Part shown: piece after piece, positions 21,842-30,703 of the stretch | How the letters are laid out: every line of letters starts with the position of its first letter | Numbering within the stretch: position 1 is the stretch's first letter | From: a virus | DNA: 48,619 bases | Virus record (IMG/VR): IMGVR_UViG_3300005340_000013 | Coordinates: 1-48,619 of that record | Strand: one strand, 5' to 3' | Program-made: the position numbers and the translations under genes | The notes under the pieces: generated by a model | What the model saw: the letters and a program-made list of their open reading frames with translations, nothing else | What the model was told of the DNA's origin: nothing | Database searches by the model: none

Positions 21842-22341
21842 TCACACACCTTTGCCCTTTCTCTAACCACCGCGGCACGATGCACACTAATAAGGTCCAC
21901 AACCTGTCGCCAATCCTGCGCACCGCATTTGATAGCGATTTTCTCTGCCTCTTCCAAAGTCGGCATTCTACCAGGGCTCACCACCCACCACTCATTCAGG
22001 ACACAAGACTCAATGGCTACAATATCGACAACATGCGCAGGTGTGAAGAATGCACATCCTTGGAGCATAGAGGCACAAAGGATAATAACCGGAACAGAGG
22101 CTCGAGCCCCAGCCGAAAACCACGCGGTAAGCACCGTCGCTGCAGCGGTAGCGGCCGCTTCTTGCCATGCAACCCCGGTGTAGAGACCCTGGCAGAGAGC
22201 CTGTAGAGCCCCCAGAGTCAAAGCGATTGCGGCCCTCGTCTTAGTGTCCAACTGCAGAGGGAACGCGGTATTGTCCGGTCGGAAGATACTTACAAAGGCC
22301 CCAATCAAAATGGCGCCCGATGCAAACCAAGTGAGATTCAT
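21838..22341 (-). CDS. Holin-like membrane protein with an internal lipobox
   Basis: The 167-residue protein starts at ATG 22341, nine bases after a GGAAAGG site; a longer GTG start at 22440 is less likely. Residues 4-20 (WFASGAILIGAFVSIF) and about 35-80 (IALTLGALQAL...AAATAAATVLTAWF) are membrane segments typical of small holins. Residues 84-97 then give a second hydrophobic run ending in MLQGC, a credible lipobox, followed by a soluble helical domain of 70 residues. An in-frame GTG before LTAWF could start a separate lipoprotein. The result may be a holin fused to, or overlapping, an o-spanin-like lipoprotein. Confidence 0.6.
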   Translation of the reverse strand: MNLTWFASGAILIGAFVSIFRPDNTAFPLQLDTKTRAAIALTLGALQALCQGLYTGVAWQEAAATAAATVLTAWFSAGARASVPVIILCASMLQGCAFFTPAHVVDIVAIESCVLNEWWVVSPGRMPTLEEAEKIAIKCGAQDWRQVVDLISVHRAAVVRERAKVCE

Positions 22342-22418
22342 GAACGCAAACCTTTCCCCGCACTCCGCACTTAGCAGAGTCATCCCTGAGACGCTTCGAG
22401 ACAACGAAAGTAAGTCCG

Positions 22419-22583
22419 CTACTTCTTCCTGTTTTCCCACTTTTCCCGTATCCAGCTAGACACAAGAGAAGTCGCGACACCCATCAAAAGTGCCAGTAAG
22501 CTATGGGAAAAATCAGTAAGTAGAACAGTCACCCAGCTGGCAACCATGCCCCCGTATATGTCATCGGTCTGCACATCACTCAT
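22419..22583 (-). CDS. Small single-span membrane protein, 54 aa (holin/antiholin candidate)
   Basis: A short frame fills the gap after the second fibre gene. The product has an acidic N-terminus (SDVQTDD), one or two hydrophobic stretches (MVASWVTVLLT and SLLALLMGVATSLVSSW), and a basic end (REKWENRKK). This is the profile of small class II or III holins or antiholins. It sits immediately before the larger holin-like gene. Confidence 0.6.
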   Translation of the reverse strand: MSDVQTDDIYGGMVASWVTVLLTDFSHSLLALLMGVATSLVSSWIREKWENRKK

Positions 22584-22592
22584 TAGACAACC

Positions 22593-24167
22593 TCAGTTAG
22601 TGTAGATACCGGCCCCACGTGTGGGATTAGAAGCGTTACCAGCGAACCCACCCGAACCCAATGCGGCCGCAAAGTTAGCCCAACTCCCGGTCACCGCGGC
22701 TTTATACTGCGGAGGCGAGGCACCCTTATCGAACGGTGTAGCCGCGGTACTGTCCTCCCCTAGGATGAAATCTCCTGAAGACCCAGTGACAGTAAGTGCG
22801 GCGGTCGATTGTACGTCGACTGTATGCGCTGGGAATACATCAAACCCATAACCGGCGTTACCGGACCCATATACAGCTCCCGCCCCATAGGAGTAATTGG
22901 CGACTCTGACGTGCCCGCCGCCTGGAGCCGAGAAGGTAGAGTTTTGCCCGCCGACCACGACTGCAGACCCGCGCGGATTACCCTTTTGGGCGCGCACGAC
23001 ACTGTCAAAAATACCAACTCGCCCCAATACCGCCGAACCCATAGGGATGGTGAGGCCGGCACCACCTTGGATGAGGGCGTCCGCGTCAAGAGTCACCGCG
23101 CCGACTCCCGTTGTCTGGAGAGCCGGTTGTGTCGAGAGGCCCTTGATACCCCCCGCCAACACCAATGTTCCGGCGCCACCCGCAACAGCGAATACAGATT
23201 CCACATATGAATTGGAGAAATTTGTAAACCCGAGACCCGTATTGGCTACCTCCACGACAGAGGAGAAATGGCAACCGCGAAAGGTAACGCTAGGCCCCAT
23301 GCTGTTGACTACAATCGCCGAAGTGTTTTGGAAATCAGCGTCTTGAATCCAGAGTTTACCGTTCGACGATGAGTTAGCGGTCCCGCTGGTCAGTGTAATC
23401 TCGGAGACATAAGCCTTACGCAGGGTCTCCACTTGATACGTGTGCACCGTGCCGAACGTCGTATTGGTCGGAAAATCAGTGAAATCGTCGAACCACGTAG
23501 TCGGCGACGTGAGGCGGACCGCGCCAGAACCAAGGTCTTTCACTGGCCACGCAACAGCGCCGCTAGTGGTGTCGCGAACACGCTTGCCGAGCAGAGTTGT
23601 CCACGAACGCCCAAGTGAGTCGGTCGCCTGGGTTGGGGTGTTCGTCGCTGCGTTCAAGTTCGTGACGCTCGAGAAAGTCCCCGTCTGCACGCTGGTCGAC
23701 CCGCTTCCCATCGTGATATTGGGCGCGAGGTACCAACTCAGCCAAAAGTTGTCATCAGTCGCCAGCGCGAACCGCATTGGGTCCGTCCCGACCATATCGC
23801 TCAGCTCATACAAGTTGACGTAAGACCCAAATCTCGGGTTAGGCCCCCACCTGCGAAGTAACTCGGCATGCGTTCGCAACGCGGTCGTCGACGTATGACC
23901 ATCGTTAGTGTCGCTAGCCGTTCCGCTTGCGTTCGCCGTATCTACGTACCACGCGTCCTGCGCTAGGAAAGTGGCTCCACCGCATGCTTGCCACGTAGTG
24001 CCGTCAAAACACGGTGTTGACCCTGCAGACTGATTGCTTAGTTGAAGCCCTCTTGCGAGCGACACCGTGGTTGCAGGCCCAATTACGGTGCCTTCACCTA
24101 ACTTGGGCTGATTAGACTTACAACTGAGCAAGGCCAGAAGCATTAGGAAAACTGCGAAAAGTCTCAT
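22593..24167 (-). CDS. Fibre-like lipoprotein B with lipobox and beta-helix-like body
   Basis: GAGGTG seven bases upstream sets the start at 24167, giving MRLFAVFLMLLALLSC: a short signal with lipobox LLSC. Immediately after the cysteine comes a KLGEGTVIGP motif shared with the preceding gene product. The remaining 500 residues are rich in Ser, Thr, Gly, Val and Asn in short repeating strands, as expected for a beta-helix or tail fibre/spike, with a WYVDTANASGTASDTNDG segment common at the start of phage pectate-lyase-like repeats. Position among fibre genes supports a fibre role, but a lipidated fibre would be held in a membrane, not the virion. Confidence 0.72.
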   Translation of the reverse strand: MRLFAVFLMLLALLSCKSNQPKLGEGTVIGPATTVSLARGLQLSNQSAGSTPCFDGTTWQACGGATFLAQDAWYVDTANASGTASDTNDGHTSTTALRTHAELLRRWGPNPRFGSYVNLYELSDMVGTDPMRFALATDDNFWLSWYLAPNITMGSGSTSVQTGTFSSVTNLNAATNTPTQATDSLGRSWTTLLGKRVRDTTSGAVAWPVKDLGSGAVRLTSPTTWFDDFTDFPTNTTFGTVHTYQVETLRKAYVSEITLTSGTANSSSNGKLWIQDADFQNTSAIVVNSMGPSVTFRGCHFSSVVEVANTGLGFTNFSNSYVESVFAVAGGAGTLVLAGGIKGLSTQPALQTTGVGAVTLDADALIQGGAGLTIPMGSAVLGRVGIFDSVVRAQKGNPRGSAVVVGGQNSTFSAPGGGHVRVANYSYGAGAVYGSGNAGYGFDVFPAHTVDVQSTAALTVTGSSGDFILGEDSTAATPFDKGASPPQYKAAVTGSWANFAAALGSGGFAGNASNPTRGAGIYTN

Positions 24168-24177
24168 GGCAGGCACC

Positions 24178-25584
24178 TCAGTAGTAAGCAATTTGGCGGT
24201 TAGTCCCACCAATTTTTACGGTCATGTACCCCGCTGGGGTCCCCGGTAAAGCATTTGCGCCTCCAGCTGAGGGCGCGGTTGTCGTCGTAGTCATATTCGC
24301 AAAATCTACGGTGCCAGACTGGATAGAGAATTGTTCGGTTCCGCTTACTTTGCAGCTCACCTTGCCCGCGGTTCCGCCGGACACCGGTGAGGCCACCGCG
24401 AGAACCACGTTGCCCGGGTTCTTGTTGCTGCTCGCGGACGCAAAGGGCGCTTGCCCTTGAATGACGACGTCGTGCGTGGCGATATCCGAGCTGGGGGTCG
24501 CCTTGTTGATTGTTGCGTCCGTGGTGCCATCGTTGAGCGACACGGTTGTGGGGGTGACCGAAAGCCCTCGGACCGTGCCTGAATTGACGAGCGCGACCGT
24601 GGTGCCCGTCAAAAACACCGTGGCGGGGAGCGTCCCCGAAAAACCGGAATTGCTGCCGAAATAGACGTTGTTACTACTGTTGGTTGCAATTAGCGTAATA
24701 TCCGCGCCGTTCGCGGCATTCCGCGCGGTACTGACCACGGTATTATTTGGGAATCGAAGCTGTCCCGTACTTCCCAAAGTCGCGCCACCAAGCGCGATGA
24801 AGTCTGTACTTGCAAGCCCCATTTGTAGCGCAGCGGTTGCACCGACTTTGCCGATAAGAGACCCCGCTGTTGACGTCCCAGTCCCGCTAACCAAAACCAA
24901 GTTACCACCGGTAGCAGCGGTCCCAGTTGCGTTCGCTGCTTGGACAGTAAGTGCCTGGGCAGTTGCGCTGTTGGTAGTGTTATCGGCTTGCTTGAGAGTT
25001 GGTGCGGATGAGCCCGACGCCCACGACATAATTGCGGCGGTTGTCGCGAGGGAGCAGGTCCCCCCGGACCCATCGATGCCTAATACCGTACCAGACGAGG
25101 TGGTTCCACCCAGTGAACCCCCCAGAGATTGGGATGCTTGGTTACCAGTCGGGAGTACGCCCGTAACTGCATTGCTGTTGGCTAGGTCGACGGCGCCGTA
25201 GTCTGTAGCCGAGGCCCCTGTTACCCGAAGCACCTTGCCAGTAGTGAGTGCCCCACCCGCCGAGGAAATAGTGGCGCCGTTGAGTTTTGCGACAGTCGCC
25301 GATGCCGTTGTCCCGGATAGGTCACCCCCAAGTGCCTGCGCTGCCTGGTTACCAGTAGCCAGAATCCCGGTAATATCGGCACTGGCAAGGTCTACTGTCT
25401 TAGCGGCACTGTCGAGCGCCCCACCAGTAATATGGGCGAATCCTGTCCCAGTTGGCGGAGTAAAACTGCTGCCACCAGTGTTGGGCGGTGGACCAATGAC
25501 GATACCGTCGCCTAGTTTCTTGGGTGGTTCGCGGCACCCAACCAGCGCCAGCGCCAGCGCCAGTATCCAGATTTTCAAATCCAC
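24178..25584 (-). CDS. Fibre-like lipoprotein A with lipobox
   Basis: The 468-residue protein begins with a lipoprotein signal (MDLKIWILALALALVGC; lipobox LVGC) and a KLGDGIVIGP motif after the cysteine, matching the next gene. The body is a string of short Ala/Gly/Thr/Ser-rich repeats, including the NQAAQALGGDLSGT and NQASQSLGGSLGGT pair near residues 77 and 127, typical of tail fibre shafts. The C-terminus ends in a VKIGGTNRQIAYY segment. The start is GTG at 25584, overlapping the upstream gene by 10 bases. It may decorate the host surface or be processed for virion assembly. Confidence 0.72.
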   Translation of the reverse strand: MDLKIWILALALALVGCREPPKKLGDGIVIGPPPNTGGSSFTPPTGTGFAHITGGALDSAAKTVDLASADITGILATGNQAAQALGGDLSGTTASATVAKLNGATISSAGGALTTGKVLRVTGASATDYGAVDLANSNAVTGVLPTGNQASQSLGGSLGGTTSSGTVLGIDGSGGTCSLATTAAIMSWASGSSAPTLKQADNTTNSATAQALTVQAANATGTAATGGNLVLVSGTGTSTAGSLIGKVGATAALQMGLASTDFIALGGATLGSTGQLRFPNNTVVSTARNAANGADITLIATNSSNNVYFGSNSGFSGTLPATVFLTGTTVALVNSGTVRGLSVTPTTVSLNDGTTDATINKATPSSDIATHDVVIQGQAPFASASSNKNPGNVVLAVASPVSGGTAGKVSCKVSGTEQFSIQSGTVDFANMTTTTTAPSAGGANALPGTPAGYMTVKIGGTNRQIAYY

Positions 25585-25910
25585 GATTGATTCACTTTCT
25601 GGCCAGTTGCGGAACCCTTTACCCAGAGATTGGCTGGGTCATTGGTGGGGACCAAAACGGACTGTCCCGCGGCCAATGCAGCGAGGCAGAGGTTGGATGC
25701 AACCGTGCTAAGTCCTACGTAGACAGTCCCCGTATTGGTAGGGTCCGCCTGCAACGTGACACCCTGCAACGCTAGGACAGTTGGAGTCGTCCCCCCGTTA
25801 CACTGCACCGCGGCGCTAGAGCCGACAGTGATTTGAGTTCCAACCTGGGGCGCGCCAGCGAGGGCACTAACCACGACTTTAGCACCGACACCCTGAACCG
25901 TAGTATTCAC
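25575..25910 (-). CDS. Small structural protein, 111 aa (fibre accessory)
   Basis: A beta-rich protein with the pattern of small phage receptor-binding or decoration proteins: a VGTQITVGSSAAVQCN region, then TVYVGLSTVASNLCLAAL, SVLVPTNDPANLWVKGS, as in short proteins often found beside tail fibres. It ends with a GTG overlap into fibre lipoprotein A. Function inferred from position only. Confidence 0.6.
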   Translation of the reverse strand: MNTTVQGVGAKVVVSALAGAPQVGTQITVGSSAAVQCNGGTTPTVLALQGVTLQADPTNTGTVYVGLSTVASNLCLAALAAGQSVLVPTNDPANLWVKGSATGQKVNQSWI

Positions 25911-25922
25911 AATAGACCTCGC

Positions 25923-27017
25923 TTATTCCGGCATCACGTCGACACGAAGCCGCTTGAAAACGGCTTTATAATTGGGAGTAGACCCCGACAGAGAGACGGC
26001 GCCCAAGGCGATACCAACGGTGCTATCAGTGGGAAGTTGCGGCGTCGTATTGGCGTAGCTAGGCCACGCGCCGCCCCCTGCCCCTGTCTGCACCTCACCG
26101 AAAAAGAAGGCGCCTAGGTCAACATCCAGTACGAGCACGGTATTGGCACTAGAGAGCGCAAAAGCCTTTGCAACAGCGTATTGCGCACCCCCGTTGAGAT
26201 ATTGCTCTAGTTTGATACCAGCCGATGACACGTTGCCGCGCTTGACGACAGTTCCGACCGTAGGCCCGTTGTCGTCAGTGTCGATAGCGACGAATCCAAA
26301 ATCGCCCGAGTTTTGCTCGTTACCGGAAAGCTCCACGTAGACACGCAACTTTCGGCGACGCATGGCAGTCGGCACGATTTGTGACAGCGTGAGAAAGAAG
26401 ATGGGGGCCGTACGGGCGCCAGTACCGTTATAGTTGCCGCTTCCGTTGCATCCCAATTCTAAGCCGCTACCGTTGGCAATACGCGGAGTCACGCTGCCGT
26501 TGTCGTTAGCAGAGTTCTCCTTTTTCCACGTCAATCCGGCAACCGTATAATTGCCGTTAGAGGTGAGGTTTTGGGTAGATTGCGCCGAAAAGTCCAAGTC
26601 AAGAACCGTTGTAGGGTTCGAGACAGTGGGGATACCGAACACCAAATCGTAGCGATTTGCGTTGGGGTTCCACGCCCACGAATAGTTGACATTGGGCGTA
26701 TCCAGCGTAAGGGTCGAACCGAAAGTCCCAGGGGACCCAGGGTCCTCAATCGTGTATCCAGTTGGGGTGATGATGACGTCACTAAGCCCACCTGCATCGG
26801 GACCTAGTCGGACAGTAAAGAACATCCCATCGGTTGGGGTTACCGGAGTGGCGATGTTGATATCCCCAGCTGCATCAGCCCAATCGCAAACGATGTACTC
26901 AGTCTTAGAGCTGATTGTGTAGTTTTGGCCTGCGACCAAAGTGGCAGGAATGAACGTATAGCCCGCGGCAAACAGGCCGCTCATCCAGTCTCTGATATCT
27001 TGTGCTGAGCCTGCCAT
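25923..27017 (-). CDS. Tail fibre/receptor-binding-type structural protein, 364 aa
   Basis: The N-terminal 20 residues form a helix (QDIRDWMSGLFAAGY). A beta module (about 25-130) follows, ending in SWAWNPNANRYDLVFG, seen in other phage fibre proteins. The C-terminal 230 residues form a jelly-roll-like carbohydrate-binding-module pattern (VLDLDFSAQ start; KRLRVDVMPE end). No enzymatic motif was found. The protein probably belongs to the distal tail and adsorption apparatus. Confidence 0.65.
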   Translation of the reverse strand: MAGSAQDIRDWMSGLFAAGYTFIPATLVAGQNYTISSKTEYIVCDWADAAGDINIATPVTPTDGMFFTVRLGPDAGGLSDVIITPTGYTIEDPGSPGTFGSTLTLDTPNVNYSWAWNPNANRYDLVFGIPTVSNPTTVLDLDFSAQSTQNLTSNGNYTVAGLTWKKENSANDNGSVTPRIANGSGLELGCNGSGNYNGTGARTAPIFFLTLSQIVPTAMRRRKLRVYVELSGNEQNSGDFGFVAIDTDDNGPTVGTVVKRGNVSSAGIKLEQYLNGGAQYAVAKAFALSSANTVLVLDVDLGAFFFGEVQTGAGGGAWPSYANTTPQLPTDSTVGIALGAVSLSGSTPNYKAVFKRLRVDVMPE

Positions 27018-27018
27018 G

Positions 27019-27699
27019 TCACCACTCCAGCCAAGCGCCTAGCGCCAAGTTGTATTTCCACCTGAGGACAATCCCATTGGTGGCGAACGTTGCAGACGAT
27101 GCAAAGGTACCATCGCCTGCTGGGATATCTGCGTAGGCGCTCGACACGGTGAGGTTATGGGTCGCGGCATTGTGTTTGTAGTCTGCAATTACTACTGTCT
27201 CACCATCCAGCGCATCCCAAAGTTGGATAGCAGCACTACCGCCACTCAAGTCAACCGGAATCCAAGGTGCCAACGCGGACGCGGCATAGGTACCGGTTGC
27301 AACCGTACCCCACCCATTTTTGACGGGGCCCGGTGAAGGCACTTGGGAAGTAGCGACAAGCCATGCAGATTCCTCAGTTCGCGCTTGGGAGGCGGCGACC
27401 GAAGTGACAAAGAGAGTCATCCCTTTCGAGGGCACCAGCCCGCCAGGAACCGTAAGCAGCGGTTGCAGCTGATAAGCGCCCGTTGTGTTGAGTTCCAACC
27501 CGGTAAAGGTGTATTGAGCCACCAACTCAGACTGAGTAGCGCTAACGATGGTGCAGGCCCAGGTTGCCGTGCTTCCGTCGCGACGAACCACGTTGAGATT
27601 CACCGCTGATGTCGTCGTCAAATCCGGCCCAATGAGCGGGCTCAGAAATCGGAAGGTGAGTGTCGACGGAGGGCCGATGTTGAGGGGTACAACGAACAT
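27019..27699 (-). CDS. Baseplate/fibre protein, 226 aa
   Basis: Beta-rich protein. The N-terminal 100 residues resemble an Ig-like or BppU-like domain (TLTFRFLSPLIGPDLTTTS, LNVVRRDGSTATW). The C-terminal 60 residues end in IVLRWKYNLALGAWLEW, a closing strand pattern seen in fibre knobs. It abuts the fibre gene downstream and overlaps the 193-aa gene upstream by one base. Role in the fibre network is inferred. Confidence 0.6.
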   Translation of the reverse strand: MFVVPLNIGPPSTLTFRFLSPLIGPDLTTTSAVNLNVVRRDGSTATWACTIVSATQSELVAQYTFTGLELNTTGAYQLQPLLTVPGGLVPSKGMTLFVTSVAASQARTEESAWLVATSQVPSPGPVKNGWGTVATGTYAASALAPWIPVDLSGGSAAIQLWDALDGETVVIADYKHNAATHNLTVSSAYADIPAGDGTFASSATFATNGIVLRWKYNLALGAWLEW

Positions 27700-28280
27700 C
27701 AGACAAACCTCATATTGATAAGGTGGAATGTGTACGGGAAGTCAAATTGTGCCGCCGCGGTCGTGGCGATGTCGCAGATGACATGCAACCGAAAGTTGAC
27801 GCTTCCCGAGGCCGACTGTAGATGATGCCCCGTAATAGTCAGGGGCCTATGTCCGCCGAAAGCAGCATCCGAGGTCTCAGACAGAGTCACAACCGCGCCG
27901 GGGACATCCGCGTAAGAGCCACCGTTCTCCGAGGCTTGTAGGCTGGCGGTGAACCGAACAGACCCGGAGGTTAGGCTGAAAGCAAGGACCGTGGTGGTGA
28001 AGGCGAGCGGGATAAAGTCCCCAACTTGAACCCCAAAGCCCAATCCGGCGAGACTCAAGTTCCCAGTCCCAGTAGTCGCGTTGAAGTCAAGCGACATGGT
28101 ACCGGTAGCGACATTGTAATTGTCGACCCCAATGTCTAACGAACGCCCCCTCAAGAATGTGACGTCATCCTGCAACGCCTCAAACGCCACGTTGACAGAT
28201 GATGCATTTCGAGGGTCCCCGTCATCAGGGATGGTAATGGCAGAGTGGTAAGTGGCGGTTCCCGAATAGGTATGACTCAT
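27699..28280 (-). CDS. Fibre-associated structural protein, 193 aa
   Basis: Soluble, Thr/Ser/Gly-rich, beta-rich protein with an early ITIPDDGDPRNASSVNVAFEALQDDVTFL segment, a start common in phage collar and fibre proteins that set up trimer attachment. No enzymatic motif. It directly follows the gpI-like baseplate gene, where tail-fibre attachment proteins usually sit. Confidence 0.6.
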   Translation of the reverse strand: MSHTYSGTATYHSAITIPDDGDPRNASSVNVAFEALQDDVTFLRGRSLDIGVDNYNVATGTMSLDFNATTGTGNLSLAGLGFGVQVGDFIPLAFTTTVLAFSLTSGSVRFTASLQASENGGSYADVPGAVVTLSETSDAAFGGHRPLTITGHHLQSASGSVNFRLHVICDIATTAAAQFDFPYTFHLINMRFV

Positions 28281-29102
28281 TTACACGCCCTCCCAATAGC
28301 GGCACTCAGTCGTATCTCGGTTTGACGGAATCATGGTCCCCCCTGAGTCTACACCCCATTGGCCCCACCTACCATCGGGCATTTGCAGACCCGTATCCGG
28401 GTCAAACCGGTTAGGGTTGGTTGTCCAGATTACGGCTCGGATGTTGGAATGCGCTGCTTTCCAGTTGCGCATGACCTGAATCGCCGTGGAATACTCTCCC
28501 ATTGAGTCATCGTGGCCAAGCCCCAAAACACCCAAAAAGGGGTCCCCGTCGCCCCAAGTATCTCCCAAAACACCCCAGTTATCGGCAAAAGACCAGGTAG
28601 ACGGGTACACGATGACCCATTCATCGGACCAATAGTTGGTCCTCTCAGGGTTGGAGACTGAGTCCCAATCCCAGGCGAACGTGTTTAGGACAATACTCCC
28701 ATCGGTGTTCAGCGTGGTCCACTGCCCGTGTCGATTCACAACTCGGATGCGAGGGTGGTTAGAGAGAAACTCTTGCAGCTGGCGAGCTATGCCCAGCTGA
28801 GTCCCAGCCTCGCGCCAAAGTACAATCCAGTTTCGGAGCCTCGCCGCAAAGTGGGCATCTGTCTCGGAGGTTCCCCAACCCCGCACCAACCCACGAGATA
28901 AGCCAATCAAGCTAAGAGCGGACGCGTCACCTTTGCCCGGCCATGCTGCTCGCAACCCCTCGAGAGCAAGCTGGACAAAAATGTCGCAAAAAAGCGCGAT
29001 AACCCATAGAACTTTGAAGCCAGTGTTGAGGCCGAGTCTGTTGGAAAGCCAGTTGGGGACGATACTGGAGAGCCCGCCCCTGATGCCACGTGCGCCACTC
29101 AT
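28281..29102 (-). CDS. Tail protein I-like baseplate protein (gpI / Mu gp48 position)
   Basis: The 273-residue protein follows the gpJ-like gene with a 4-base overlap, the place of P2 gpI. The N-terminal half has a long helical region with RLRNWIVLWREAGTQLGIARQLQEFL, as in tail protein I families. The C-terminal half is Trp- and Asp-rich with repeats such as WSFADNWGVLGDTWGDGD. Proteins of this family link the baseplate wedge to tail fibres. Confidence 0.7.
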   Translation of the reverse strand: MSGARGIRGGLSSIVPNWLSNRLGLNTGFKVLWVIALFCDIFVQLALEGLRAAWPGKGDASALSLIGLSRGLVRGWGTSETDAHFAARLRNWIVLWREAGTQLGIARQLQEFLSNHPRIRVVNRHGQWTTLNTDGSIVLNTFAWDWDSVSNPERTNYWSDEWVIVYPSTWSFADNWGVLGDTWGDGDPFLGVLGLGHDDSMGEYSTAIQVMRNWKAAHSNIRAVIWTTNPNRFDPDTGLQMPDGRWGQWGVDSGGTMIPSNRDTTECRYWEGV

Positions 29103-30304
29103 GAGATGTTGACCCCTCCCACGGGTTGGATAAGCCGGGGAACAATGGTGACGGCATCGGCTGCAACCTGAGAGGCAGTCATCGCGAGGTCAGTGGCCCC
29201 AGTAGTGGAGATGAGTTGACCCCCCAGGTTAGCTATGGCGATTGCGATAGAGCCTTTTACGGCATCGCCTAGGACGCCTTGGAACCCAACATTCGGCCCG
29301 GGGTCGCCACCCACCCCATCGTCATCCGCAGTCATCCCCCCAACAGGATAGTTCTCAAAGAAGTCAATCAAAGCCGCGTCGCATGCCGACTTGACTTGAG
29401 CCGCACTTGTCCCGGTAGCGAACTTGCAAAACACGTTGACGGTGCGGGTATAGTTGACTGCGGTTGCCCCGGCGAGGTTGACAGTCACCGTATCGGGCCT
29501 GGCTTTCGCTTCGATATTGGTTCCCACCCCAGTCACATCGTTGGCATCCGGCGCACCTGAGGGAGACGCAACATAGATGGTGACTGTCCCTGTTGACGAA
29601 TTGGGGGAGATGGTAAATCGATTGATGTTGACAAAGTTTCCCGTGACTGGGTTTACCGCGGTCCTAATCGCATATCCGTAGGCGCCTCGAGGCCCGTAGG
29701 CTGAGTTAGCCGCAAGCGAATCAAGACAAAGTTGCCTGAGGTCCGCATCCGTAATGTCATCGGTACCCACCACCGAAGACGCGTTGGTGCACGCAACCCC
29801 GGTTAGCGTAGTGACAACGTTGGTGATGGTGTTGGGTGCCGCGTTGCCGACGGTGCCAATCACAATCGCTTCGATGTCAATCTCAAGCGTGGTGTTGGGG
29901 CCGAGAGTGAACCCCGAAGTGTTGACGTAGTTTTGCTTTGACGTGGGGTTTAGGAACGTCATTGCCCTGGCCGCTTTGACGTAGGTATTCCCCGACGTGT
30001 TGGTGAGGGTCAGCTTTCCGCTCGCAAACGTCGCTGTTGGCGCCGTCACCCCATACATATAGAGCGCCAGATTCACCAACCCGGATGCAGTAGCGAGGGG
30101 CAGAAAGAACCCACTGACAACCGTGGCTATCAAGCTGTTGACCTGAGAGAGAACGATACTAACAACGGTGAGCATCGTTGACGCCACACCGCCAGCCTTC
30201 CAAAGGTCGGCTCTAACACCCAGGTTCACCAGGCTAGTAACCATCCCAGCGCGGATACTGGCAGCCGTCTGAGGCGCAACGATTTGGTCGATAGTGAATG
30301 CCAT
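29099..30304 (-). CDS. Baseplate J-like protein (gpJ / Mu gp47)
   Basis: The 401-residue protein has the baseplate_J pattern: a conserved TLEIDIEAIVIGTVGNAAPNTIT-like region near residue 145, followed by the DITDADLRQLCLDSL segment and GAYGYAIRTAV, all typical of gpJ. The C-terminal domain has the VNYTRTVNVFCKF and FFENYPVGG strands. It forms the baseplate wedge together with the gpW/gp25-like protein encoded directly upstream. Confidence 0.85.
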   Translation of the reverse strand: MAFTIDQIVAPQTAASIRAGMVTSLVNLGVRADLWKAGGVASTMLTVVSIVLSQVNSLIATVVSGFFLPLATASGLVNLALYMYGVTAPTATFASGKLTLTNTSGNTYVKAARAMTFLNPTSKQNYVNTSGFTLGPNTTLEIDIEAIVIGTVGNAAPNTITNVVTTLTGVACTNASSVVGTDDITDADLRQLCLDSLAANSAYGPRGAYGYAIRTAVNPVTGNFVNINRFTISPNSSTGTVTIYVASPSGAPDANDVTGVGTNIEAKARPDTVTVNLAGATAVNYTRTVNVFCKFATGTSAAQVKSACDAALIDFFENYPVGGMTADDDGVGGDPGPNVGFQGVLGDAVKGSIAIAIANLGGQLISTTGATDLAMTASQVAADAVTIVPRLIQPVGGVNIS

Positions 30305-30703
30305 TTAGCCCCCCGTGACCGAGCTGAGAACCAACCCAGCACTTTGCGCCCAACTAAACTCCAGGGTTAGAACCGTGGCAGCGACTCCGATGACGATGAG
30401 GATTAGGTACGTAGAGTCTGTCTGAGCCGTGACAGTACACACCACGCTGTTGACCCTATCGTCTTCCCCAATCTGAGATTCGATGATTTTCGGGAGATTC
30501 TTGAGGTTGTCCAGAGTCCCGCTGAGATATGTCTCGATTCCAACGCCTCGCAAAGGGTCATCGGGGTTGGTGCCAGGGAGCTCCTCCAACAGGTGATTCA
30601 CGTCTTGAACCAAGTTTTGAAAGTCAGAGGTTGTCTCGGCCGCAAAGGGGTCAAGGTCCTCTTCGAAGACGAGGTCCGGATAGGTGAGGGGTAGAGTGCT
30701 CAT
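30305..30703 (-). CDS. gpW/gp25-like baseplate wedge protein (Mu gp46-like)
   Basis: The 132-residue protein has a size and beta-alpha layout consistent with the gp25 lysozyme-like wedge family: a DLVFEEDLDPFAAET start, LVQDVNHLLEELPGTNPDDPLRGVGIETYL in the middle, then a VVCTVTAQTDSTYLI strand. Its position immediately before the gpJ gene supports the call. Confidence 0.72.
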   Translation of the reverse strand: MSTLPLTYPDLVFEEDLDPFAAETTSDFQNLVQDVNHLLEELPGTNPDDPLRGVGIETYLSGTLDNLKNLPKIIESQIGEDDRVNSVVCTVTAQTDSTYLILIVIGVAATVLTLEFSWAQSAGLVLSSVTGG

